From: Oscillibacter faecalis_A
GTDB taxonomy: Bacteria > Bacillota > Clostridia > Oscillospirales > Oscillospiraceae
Assembly: GCF_029218125.1 (NCBI RefSeq)
Contig: NZ_JARFXX010000002.1
Coordinates: 1-64,000, forward strand
DNA length: 64,000 bases
Direction: 5' to 3'
The notes under the pieces are model-generated. The model was not told where the DNA came from. It was given only the letters and a program-made list of their open reading frames with translations, and searched no databases. The first letter of the stretch is position 1; each line of letters begins with the position of its first letter. Positions 54,427 to 61,485 of this stretch are shown here, piece by piece. A program made the translations under genes and the position numbers.

Positions 54427-56427
54427 TTATATCCCCAGTTTATCAAAGAGGATTCTATTGCGCTTCTTTGCGTCATTTATAATTTTGTCATAAGATAAGA
54501 TTTCGATATATGCATTCATCTTATCATTATACTTATAATACCCAAGTTTATCAGGTGTTTGTGAAAAATCGTGGAAATCCAAAATCTGCTCTAATGTGGT
54601 TGTGATGTCACACACGGCATATAAGTAGAATTTGGTGTTTTGTCCGACTCTGATTACACGTCCATCTTTATCCCTTTTTTTGTTGCTCCTCAACTGTGAA
54701 ACATATTCATATAACTGATTGACAGGATTATTACTGCTATTATAGTCATCTCGCATCGGACGTTTGAGTTCAAACAAGACAATATTCTCGTATTCTCGAC
54801 CGTCATTTTCTTCATCAGAAACAGCGACTGGAGAATCCAAGATCATTATGTCTGTTCGGTCTTCTTTCGGATTGTTATTAAACGGAATATCGGAGGAAAT
54901 ATAACTGCAATAGGCGAGCTTCTCATCCAGCAACCACAAATTATGATTGCTATAAGGAGTATCCGCAGAGGTTGTTCTCATTGGATAAATGATATTATGG
55001 AGAAAACTCTCTTTTTGAAAATGCCCATCATCATTTTGACGTATTGCAAACTCCATCAAGTCGAGGATAACCTTGCGGTGAGCAACATATTCGGCTAATG
55101 CGGCCCCATTAGCGCTATTTATTTTTTCGATTTGCAATCCAAATTTCTGTATGTACTCGTCTGAACTGATTACACCTTTATTCAGTTCATCGAGAAGCTG
55201 AGTATTTTCTTTGGCTGTTGTTCTATCGAACTCTCTTTTTATACGATGTAGTTCATCATCCAATTTATCCTCACTTAAATTAGGCTTGATTTTCGCAATT
55301 GCCTCAGGTGTGTATTTCAACAGATGACGAAACTGTGGGGCCCGATGCGTTACATAATCTGTTATTCTTCGAATTTTTTCTGTGGCAATAGGCTGAAGGT
55401 AGTCTTTAAGAAATTCATTTACTTCGACGACAACCGCTCGCATGATCTGATCCATAGTAATCATGTTTGCCATGCTATCTAATGGGCCACCGTCAGGAAT
55501 GTTAAAGGAAAGCCTGTTCATATCAACGGCCTCATCGAGGTAATGCCCTCTCAAAACACCAACATACCAGAATCCACTTTTTTCGAAGATTTGTCGATCA
55601 AGATCGGTAATATACTTATCCAGTTCTTTTGTTTCTACTAAGCGGTTATGTGCACACAAATATAATTTGTTGCCGTTGATAGTGGACTCTTCGGCTTTTA
55701 CATGGAGCAACTCAAAGGTTTCATCATTCAAGACAATAGTCTTGCTGTTAGCTTCAGATCGAATTTTCTCCTTAAATATATGATTTAAGTTATGAGTTTC
55801 ATCAATATCCTGCAGGATGATTTGGGGACAATCATCAGAAATAAAATATACAAGACAATGCTGGATTATCCGCATAGCAATGGTAATACTGCGTTTAGGA
55901 ACATTATCGGCATACGGTTTAATGTAATTGAGCAATCTGACTGTCGTTTGATTATCATTATACCCGGTGCAGTCGGTGAGGGTATCATTGATGCCAGAAT
56001 TAGAAATGGAGAAATCAAAGGATCGTTTTACATATTCATCTTCCTCGGAATAGACACTCTCTATCTCAGCTTTTTCGAATGCAATCAGCCAAGAAAACCG
56101 TCCGACACCCTTGCCGCCAATTTGGGCTTTGTATGTTGAGTCCGATTCCATAAACGAAGCAATATTTGCTTCATTGAATCCAATTCCATTATCAATAATT
56201 TCGAAGGACTGAATTTGGGGCAATTCACCAGTGCCATCGAGTACAAACTGTCCATCACGAAGAATTCTGATAATTATTTGGCCTTCAAAAGATGGATCGG
56301 TGGATTTCCGCTCACCAATGGCATGAATTGCATTCACGATAGCCTCAAAAAGCGGCACAAGTGGCTGATTTTTAGGAAGATTAAAGTTTTTTACGCGACC
56401 GCGTATATTGATTGAAAACGGTCTCAT
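54427..56427 (-). CDS. GHKL-type ATPase fused to a PD-(D/E)XK-like nuclease
   Basis: A 666-residue protein. The N-terminal GHKL (Hsp90/MutL-type) ATP site shows the N box LFEAIVNAIHA, the G1 box IIDNGIGF and the lid IGGKGVGRFSW. The C-terminal part has RTDIMILDSP followed by NIVLFELKRPMRDD, a D ... ExK pattern of PD-(D/E)XK nucleases. It lies in the cargo slot of element 3 next to tRNA-Pro, opposite to the integrases. ATP-gated nuclease activity in phage defence is an inference, and I do not match it to a named system. Confidence 0.7.
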   Translation of the reverse strand: MRPFSINIRGRVKNFNLPKNQPLVPLFEAIVNAIHAIGERKSTDPSFEGQIIIRILRDGQFVLDGTGELPQIQSFEIIDNGIGFNEANIASFMESDSTYKAQIGGKGVGRFSWLIAFEKAEIESVYSEEDEYVKRSFDFSISNSGINDTLTDCTGYNDNQTTVRLLNYIKPYADNVPKRSITIAMRIIQHCLVYFISDDCPQIILQDIDETHNLNHIFKEKIRSEANSKTIVLNDETFELLHVKAEESTINGNKLYLCAHNRLVETKELDKYITDLDRQIFEKSGFWYVGVLRGHYLDEAVDMNRLSFNIPDGGPLDSMANMITMDQIMRAVVVEVNEFLKDYLQPIATEKIRRITDYVTHRAPQFRHLLKYTPEAIAKIKPNLSEDKLDDELHRIKREFDRTTAKENTQLLDELNKGVISSDEYIQKFGLQIEKINSANGAALAEYVAHRKVILDLMEFAIRQNDDGHFQKESFLHNIIYPMRTTSADTPYSNHNLWLLDEKLAYCSYISSDIPFNNNPKEDRTDIMILDSPVAVSDEENDGREYENIVLFELKRPMRDDYNSSNNPVNQLYEYVSQLRSNKKRDKDGRVIRVGQNTKFYLYAVCDITTTLEQILDFHDFSQTPDKLGYYKYNDKMNAYIEILSYDKIINDAKKRNRILFDKLGI

Positions 56428-56538
56428 ATGGTAGCAACCTCCTTGCTGATAGAATTGCTTTGATTGGTTACTTGGACGAGTGTCATAGGAAAACGCCCTA
56501 TGTCATTTACAGTTTCCATCATTAAAGTTTTCCAAATC

Positions 56539-56633
56539 GAGTGCCGTGCGGCTTTTTGGCCGCTTTACACTCGAATTATTGCTGACATAAAATAACTCCT
56601 CTTTTGGAATCAAAAAAGACCAAAAGAGGAGTT
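56539..56633. terminator. Two hairpins upstream of the GHKL gene
   Basis: CGAGTG ... CACTCG enclosing GCGGC ... GCCGC (about 56539-56574), and a 14-bp perfect stem AACTCCTCTTTTGG (56594-56607) with its complement at 56620-56633. The second probably terminates the tRNA-like transcript to its right on the minus strand. Confidence 0.5.
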
Positions 56634-56665
56634 GAATACAAATATAAAAAGCAACAGCTTAAAAT

Positions 56666-56739
56666 GATCGTATGGGGGACTCGAACCCCCGTCTACCTCT
56701 TAGTCAAGGAGGCGCTCTATCCAACTAAGCTAATACGGC
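56666..56739 (-). tRNA. tRNA-like gene with GAC (Val-type) anticodon, imperfect
   Basis: The minus strand folds as a cloverleaf: acceptor GCCGTAT/ATACGAT, D arm GCTT/GAGC, anticodon loop TTGACTA, T arm GGGGG-TTCGAGT-CCCCC. Acceptor pair 2-71 (C-A) and anticodon pair 31-39 (C-A) are mismatched, and no CCA is encoded. It may be a degenerate or element-borne tRNA. Confidence 0.6.
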
Positions 56740-56890
56740 TAATTGGAATATTAAAATTATAACACAGTCAAATTAATACTGCAAGAGGGAAAAATGTTTG
56801 ATGGAAGGCTTTTGTGTGGGATGGACTTCTGTATATTAAAAGTGCTTCCGACAGGATTTACTACCGAAAGCGGACGGTTTTGCTGTAGAG

Positions 56891-56925
56891 AGTAACTCAG
56901 AAATTGCGCCGCAATAGACAAAGAA
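56891..56925 (+). repeat. Cassette-boundary repeat, copy h
   Basis: AGTAACTCAGAAATTGCGCC then GCAATAGACAAAGAATAA. It is the best match to the consensus and contains ATTGC-GCC-GCAAT. It lies next to the terminator of the intact tRNA-Pro. Confidence 0.6.
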
Positions 56926-56930
56926 TAAGA

Positions 56931-56967
56931 AAAACCCCTCTGAAATCGTTGATTTCAGAGGGGTTTT
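56931..56967. terminator. Terminator of the intact tRNA-Pro
   Basis: A 17-bp perfect stem (AAAACCCCTCTGAAATC at 56931-56947, complement at 56951-56967) with a 3-base loop directly after the CCA end. It is nearly the same as the hairpin at 9104-9140. Confidence 0.85.
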
Positions 56968-57042
56968 GGTCCGAGTAGTGCGGCTCGAACGCACGGTCTC
57001 CTGGTCCCAAACCAGGCGCGATACCAACTTCGCTATACCCGG
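56967..57042 (-). tRNA. Intact tRNA-Pro(UGG)
   Basis: A 76-base gene with encoded CCA. The stems are acceptor CCGGGTA/TACTCGG (one G-U), D stem GCG/CGC, anticodon stem CCTGG/CCAGG around TTTGGGA, and T arm GTGCG-TTCGAGC-CGCAC. It is fully paired, so probably functional. Its sequence differs from both half-sites at 9140 and 31975. It is probably carried at the right end of element 3 as a replacement for the split gene. Confidence 0.9.
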
Positions 57043-57225
57043 ATATTTAATTTCTGCCATTATATCACGGTGGGGGAGAAAATCAAAGATTTTTCTGTCT
57101 GTGGTCATTCCTGTGGTCAAAGCTGCTTTTGTGCCGTTTTCAGCAACCGGGAAAAACCTGCTATCGCCTGTGTCGCAAGGCTTTGCGGCGTTTCGCCCTG
57201 CCCCGTCCCGGATACCGCCACGGCA

Positions 57226-57264
57226 CTCCCAAAGCAAGCGCGCTACCAACTGCGCTAATCCCGG
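57226..57264 (-). tRNA. 5' half of a split tRNA-Pro(UGG); right attachment site
   Basis: The minus strand reads acceptor CCGGGAT, D arm GCGC-AGTTGGTA-GCGC, anticodon 5' stem CTTGC and loop TTTGGGA, then leaves tRNA sequence (GTGCCGTGGC). Its partner half is at 9140-9184: CTTGC pairs with GCAAG and CCGGGAT with ATCTCGG. The core is CTCCCAAA at 57226-57233. Confidence 0.78.
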
Positions 57265-57304
57265 CTATTCAGCGTTCAATAAAAAATTTAGCTGCACACT
57301 ATTT

Positions 57305-57675
57305 TTATTCTACCGAAATCTGGTGGAAAGTCAAGCGAAAATTGCCGGAGATGATATTGATGATGAAGATTATGAATGCAGCAAAGGTGAACGCCGATAC
57401 CACCATCGCCAAGCCAAGCTCAATGTGATTATCACTGGCACCGCTGCTAATAATTACGAGTTGAATATTATTACGCTTAAAAATGCCGACGGTAATCTCT
57501 TTCTGCGCGTCGGCGATCTGAGCCTCGTGGAGAATGAACGCTTCACGGTTTGTGAAAATGCCTTCGTCCATGTGGTTCATATTCACCTGACTCACAGGCG
57601 TTCCATCCTGAATGACCTCTCCCGTCTCAATGTCTTGGACGTGAGCGAGCCACCCGTTTTTTTATAGGCTTTCAT
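57305..57675 (-). pseudogene. Membrane protein of conjugative-element type, frameshifted in a 7-A run
   Basis: From ATG 57675 (MKAYK, with GGAGG upstream) the frame shifts at the run of seven A at 57657-57663. It then continues as NGWLAHVQDIETGEVIQDGT ... ILHEAQIADAQKEITVGIF and a C-terminal membrane segment (AMVVSAFTFAAFIIFIINII). One base is missing relative to the expected frame. It could be a decayed gene, a slippage site or a sequence error. Such proteins accompany clostridial conjugative elements. Confidence 0.55.
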
Positions 57676-57704
57676 TGCTGCTTTCGACCTCCACTTCTAA
57701 GATA

Positions 57705-58205
57705 TTATATTTGAAGGCTATCCCGCTGCCGCGGCGCATTCGGGGGCAGCAGTCCGCCAATCTGGTCCATGAGCTCCGCCAGTTCCTGATCCCGTCCGAA
57801 GGATAGAGTTTCGTCCTGTTCACGGACGAACGACAGTGCGTGGTAGATCTGCGCAAGCTGCTCTGGCTCAAAAAGGGCGTCTTTTGGAACAAGCCCGCTG
57901 CGCACGGTGAAATCGCGTTTGGCGGCATCGTAGTCGTTCTGGAAATAATGCCCGCGATGGACGCCCTCTCGGTCGTAGTTCCACTCCCAAGTCACAAACT
58001 GGACGCCGCGCTCGGTGGGGTGGCCCGCCAGCACCGTGCCGCCAAAGTCAGCGAGGCTGCGGTAGTCGCCATCCAGTCCGCCGGCTTTGAGCCGCGGGGC
58101 GGTTTCCAGAATCGCCATGTATTCCGAAGTCATTTTGGCGGTGTCGATTACGCTTTGCAGCGCAGCCTGCGCACCGGGGGCGGCACGCTCCTGCCGGTAC
58201 AGCAC
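57705..58205 (-). pseudogene. 3' part of a conjugative-element protein (LPD/DUF3849-like)
   Basis: The frame encodes ERAAPGAQAALQSVIDTAKM, GVQFVTWEWNYDREGVHRGH and a helical end (LAELMDQIGGLLPP). This resembles the C-terminal portion of the long antirestriction/YodL-type proteins of clostridial conjugative elements. No proper start is evident; the frame opens further upstream into unrelated sequence, so it looks 5'-truncated. Confidence 0.5.
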
Positions 58206-58790
58206 GCTGCCCCTGCCGGAGATGCGACAGAGACGCCCTTTTTGTTGTCGGGAAATGAAAAAGGGCGCCGCTTTTTTGGCTGGTCAAAGCCAACAAACGA
58301 CGCCCAAAAATTTGTGATCTTTTTTCCGCGATGATGCCACTTTTTTCGAGAGAAAAATCTTCTCTAAAAGGGCGCTGGTGGTGAAAAACTGTCGCAATTC
58401 GGATATGCCCCAGTTCGAATCACGTCAGTCGCTCCAAAAGCGCTATAAAAATCTATGGTTCAAAAGAAGAAATCCGGGCTCAAAAAAGACCGGAAACGGT
58501 TGATGCGCCTAGCTTTACGCCAGACGCATCTATACCGGTAACTCTTTATGGAGGTGACACCCGGATTTGAACTGGCTGGGTAGTGTAAAATGCTGTATCA
58601 GCGCATCTCAAAAACCGTGTGTTTTCAGTGCTTTGCGGGTTTGTGTGTAAAATGCTGTATCACGTTATAAAATCTGTAAGGGGTAAACTAAGGGGTAGAA
58701 AACAGCGTTGCTTTTTGATGGTTCCCATGTTATCCTGTCGATAGGCGCTGCACGAACGGCAGGCGGTCAGCACTTCCCGGAAGGGAGGTG
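58206..58790 (+). other. Non-coding junction region with direct repeats and tRNA-like scraps
   Basis: It contains an 18-bp direct repeat GTGTAAAATGCTGTATCA at 58585-58602 and 58645-58662 (60 bp apart). A TGGAGGTGACACCCGGATTTG segment near 58550-58570 looks like the 3' end of a minus-strand tRNA. No gene is supported. It may be the scar of another integration event. Confidence 0.45.
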
Positions 58791-58796
58791 ATGCCA

Positions 58797-58883
58797 ATGG
58801 TTACATATTCAGAGCTGTTTCAGCTTTGTTTGGTACTGATTGGTTTTGCTGGTCTGATTATTCAGATTTGCAAGAGAAAATGA
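58797..58883 (+). CDS. Holin-like type I toxin (TxpA/Hol_Tox-like)
   Basis: A 28-residue peptide starting VTYSELFQLCLVLIGFAGLI and ending QICKRK: one membrane helix with a basic tail, matching the putative holin-like toxin family of Firmicutes. GGGAGG precedes ATG 58797; an ATG at 58791 in frame would add two residues. A hairpin overlaps its 3' end, and an antisense promoter lies 80 bases downstream, as in txpA/ratA-type pairs. Confidence 0.75.
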   Translation: MVTYSELFQLCLVLIGFAGLIIQICKRK

Positions 58884-58957
58884 CCGCCCCTTGCCCGAGC
58901 GGTCATTTCGCAAGAAATAGAACGTAAAGGCTGACCGCTTGTCGCAGCGCCCTTTCT
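58860..58957 (-). ncRNA. Antisense antitoxin RNA candidate
   Basis: A minus-strand transcript starting near 58957 would run across the 3' end of the toxin gene. It would end in the hairpin AATGACCGC ... GCGGTCATT (58879-58908), followed on that strand by TTTTC. The length and overlap fit a RatA-like type I antitoxin. The exact ends are estimates. Confidence 0.55.
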
Positions 58958-58963
58958 GTTTTC

Positions 58964-58991
58964 ATTATAGCAAATTCTCAAGTCCTGTCAA
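58964..58991 (-). promoter_or_regulatory. Consensus promoter of the antisense RNA
   Basis: On the minus strand there is a perfect TTGACA (58991-58986), a 16-base spacer and a perfect TATAAT (58969-58964). It points towards the toxin gene. Confidence 0.75.
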
Positions 58992-59016
58992 GCCTTGGAT
59001 CATTCCGAGGCTTTTC

Positions 59017-59228
59017 TTATACCCGGGATTGCTTTTTTCCTCCGCAGAGCTGGCGGGCAAAGGTGGCGGCGGAGATGTACCCGCCCTTCTGCAAAGGGAA
59101 ATGGTGCTGAATGGTGCGCAGATCCTTCATGCCGGTGAATTTCCGAATGTCAGCCAGTTCAGAAGCTGTCGCCCACCGGTAAAGGCGAGGATCTGTTCCA
59201 GATTGTCATAGTAAAAATCGTTGACCAT
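59017..59228 (-). pseudogene. Small conjugative-element HTH protein, frameshifted
   Basis: It starts MVNDFYYDNLEQILAFTGG. The family-like continuation ASELADIRKFTGMKDLRTIQ ... GGYISAATFARQLCGG lies in the next frame, after a one-base shift near 59170. The unshifted frame stops early after FGNSPA. Confidence 0.6.
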
Positions 59229-59424
59229 GGTGGCCGCCCTCTTTTGCTTTGTCGTGATTGCTGATAAAATGTGCCGTTTTCTTGTCCTCGCGCGATGTGT
59301 TGCAGCTTCCCCTGACTGGTTATATCCTCCCACAAATGCTTTCTCATTGCCAGTGCATAAGCAATTTCTTGAAAGATTTTTGTATGATATAATCATAATT
59401 TTGCCCGTGTTTATAGGCGTTCCT

Positions 59425-59670
59425 TTATTGTTTTACAGCTTCATTGACACTGGTTTCCAGTGCGGCAAGGGCATCGCAAATCAAGTCAAGGGCGGGGGCA
59501 TAAACGGTGTTGGTTCGTCGGCAGGCGCTTAGAGACAGGAATTTGGCGTTTTCGCCGGTGCTGTTCCGGACTGCGGCAAAATCCTCGCACATCCCCTCTA
59601 AAGTGAGCTGCAAGCTGGCTTCGATCTGTTCCAGTTTGATTTGAACTTCGTCCATTGTGATTTTTTCCAT
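59425..59670 (-). CDS. Small helical protein of unknown function
   Basis: An 81-residue protein (ITMDEVQIKLEQIEASLQLT, ALDLICDALAALETSVNEAV), mostly amphipathic helix. GGAGG lies upstream on the minus strand. It is one of a series of short minus-strand genes typical of conjugative-element cargo. Confidence 0.6.
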   Translation of the reverse strand: MEKITMDEVQIKLEQIEASLQLTLEGMCEDFAAVRNSTGENAKFLSLSACRRTNTVYAPALDLICDALAALETSVNEAVKQ

Positions 59671-59713
59671 AGTAAATCCTCCATTTATCCTTGTGACTGT
59701 TAGGGAGGGGCGC

Positions 59714-60187
59714 TCATGCGCCCTCTCCGCTCTTGCGTACTGTTTTTGAACCCAGCTTTATAAAGGCTCCCTGTTCATCCTCGCGGATCGCCCGGAAAGC
59801 AATGCTGCCGGTATAGGCTTCACGTTCAAAGCGTATTACGGCGGCTTCGGTCCCGCGCCAGACGGTGAACACCACTGTTTCCCCACGGTGTTCCACTGTA
59901 TAGGCATCGGGGTCAATGCGGGCGGCGGTGGTCATTTTGGAAAAGTCCGCGCCTGCGTAGAGTACGGAGCCGGTGAGAAAGTTAACCTCGAACATTCCTC
60001 CTCCGCACGGGACACTTTCATCATAGGCGGGGTGAAGTCGGGCAAGAGTGCCGTTCTGCCAGAGCTTGCACTGACCGGATGGCGTCCACTCCACATCCGG
60101 GAACTGCTCACGGATCAGGTCAAGGGCAATCTTCCGGGCAGCTTCATCAATGGCGGTTCTCTGCTGGATATACTCGGTTCTATTCAT
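59714..60187 (-). CDS. Uncharacterised conjugative-element protein
   Basis: A 157-residue protein (TEYIQQRTAIDEAARKIALD, GGGMFEVNFLTGSVLYAG, VVFTVWRGTEAAVIRFERE) with a probable beta-rich middle. AAGGAGG precedes the start. No domain is recognised. Confidence 0.62.
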   Translation of the reverse strand: MNRTEYIQQRTAIDEAARKIALDLIREQFPDVEWTPSGQCKLWQNGTLARLHPAYDESVPCGGGMFEVNFLTGSVLYAGADFSKMTTAARIDPDAYTVEHRGETVVFTVWRGTEAAVIRFEREAYTGSIAFRAIREDEQGAFIKLGSKTVRKSGEGA

Positions 60188-60383
60188 TGTGAAATCCTCC
60201 TTGCTTTCTTGGCGGGAGGCTGATACAATCAGGGTATCAACCTCCCTGTGGTGGTTGGTGGTTACGGCTCTCTGTGCCTTGCTTTGGACGGCGGTGGTAC
60301 AGAGGGCTTTTCTATTGCATCCAGAAGGGCTATCACCCAGCTTGCTATCTGGATAGCCCCGGCAACGGCGGCGATCACTCCCA

Positions 60384-60655
60384 TCATGCTACGGAGAAGC
60401 GGCGCACGGTGGTTTCTTTGGTGAACCGCTCCGCCACATCCGGCAGAGCCTTTTTAAGGGCGCTGGTGTCGATTCTGGCGCTGGTCACGCTCTTCCATGT
60501 GAGATTTTATACTCCCCGGCGTTCATGCTCTCAGAAGCGCCCATAGCGGCCTTGATTGCGTCCCGGATGGCATCAGCCTCTGCCTGTGCTTCATCGATCA
60601 GGGCTTGGAGCTGCCGCAGCTCCCGGCACTTGCTTTCTAATTCCTGTGAACTCAT
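60384..60655 (-). pseudogene. Small coiled-coil protein, frameshifted near its C-terminus
   Basis: ATG 60655 follows GGGAGGTAAAGAAC. The N-terminus SSQELESKCRELRQLQALID is a coiled coil. After GEYKI the family-like continuation WKSVTSARIDTSALKKALPD ... RRFSVA is in another frame, so a shift near 60505 truncates it at ISHGRA. Confidence 0.6.
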
Positions 60656-60727
60656 GTTCTTTACCTCCCAAGATAAAATAAAAGCGGCACCGAATATCGG
60701 CACCGCCATGTATGTAATCAGATCTAT

Positions 60728-60955
60728 TTACTTGAGCTTGGGGAGCGGGAAACGGATTGCATTACTGACATCCTCGGCCCACTCAATCAGAGCGTTTACG
60801 CCGTCCCGTGTGATTTCGGAATTTTCTTCTAGCCTATCCAATCTGGCCTCTATTCCATCGATCTTAGATTCTACTCCGTTCAGTCTGGAATTGATTTTGC
60901 GGAGTTCTGCTTGCTGAGATTCCAGCAGTTGCAGGATCTTCTCTTCATTGGTCAT
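60728..60955 (-). CDS. Small coiled-coil protein
   Basis: A 75-residue protein with a heptad-like repeat (INSRLNGVESKIDGIEARLD). AGGTGGTAAACG precedes the start on the minus strand. It probably oligomerises. The function is unknown. Confidence 0.65.
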   Translation of the reverse strand: MTNEEKILQLLESQQAELRKINSRLNGVESKIDGIEARLDRLEENSEITRDGVNALIEWAEDVSNAIRFPLPKLK

Positions 60956-61290
60956 CGTTTACCACCTCATGCATTCATTATACGGTGCCGATATTCGATT
61001 GTCAAGGTACGTTGGGGAACTCCGGCGGCGGTGGTCATTAGGGCTGTGGCCTCTCTGCTTCCCATTCCCTATACCGTTCCGCCCTTGTCCGTGATCTCGG
61101 TGTCAGGCTTCAACGATTGCCGGTGTCTCAACTGTTTTCGTTTGTTCCCTTGCTGTGATTATATGATACTATATGATTAACCATATATCAATAGACAAAA
61201 TCTACAATATTAACCATATATTTTATACAGAATATATATAGTTAAACACATAGCTTTCTGCTATACTATCTCTTAAAAGGAGATGATATT
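60956..61290 (+). promoter_or_regulatory. Control region with direct repeats upstream of the ribbon-helix-helix gene
   Basis: ATTAACCATATAT occurs at 61176-61188 and 61209-61221, 33 bp apart (about three helical turns). A third looser copy, GTTAAACACATA, follows near 61242. TATACT at about 61263 is a likely -10. These are probable operator sites for the regulator at 61291. Confidence 0.55.
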
Positions 61291-61485
61291 TTGGCGGCAA
61301 CAGAAGCTCAAAAAAGAGCATCAGCTAAATACCAGCGCGAAAATATTTCAAGTTTAGCTTGCAGGGTAAAGAAAGAGCAGGCTGATAAATTCAAGGAATA
61401 CTGTTCCAGCAAGGGGAAAACATCTAATGCAGTTCTGCGAAATTATGTTCTTGAGTGCATAGGTGAAAAAGAAGATGCGGAATAA
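61291..61485 (+). CDS. Ribbon-helix-helix-type small regulator
   Basis: A 64-residue protein (AATEAQKRASAKYQRENISS, LACRVKKEQADKFKEYCSSK) of a type common in Firmicute mobile elements, probably Arc-like. The start is TTG 61291 after AAAAGGAG. The direct repeats upstream suggest autoregulation. Confidence 0.7.
   Translation: MAATEAQKRASAKYQRENISSLACRVKKEQADKFKEYCSSKGKTSNAVLRNYVLECIGEKEDAE

Noticed and set aside
57205..57222. TATCCGGG on the minus strand as the start of yet another tRNA-Pro
   Set aside because: Only eight bases match the 5' end of the intact gene, and no D arm follows.
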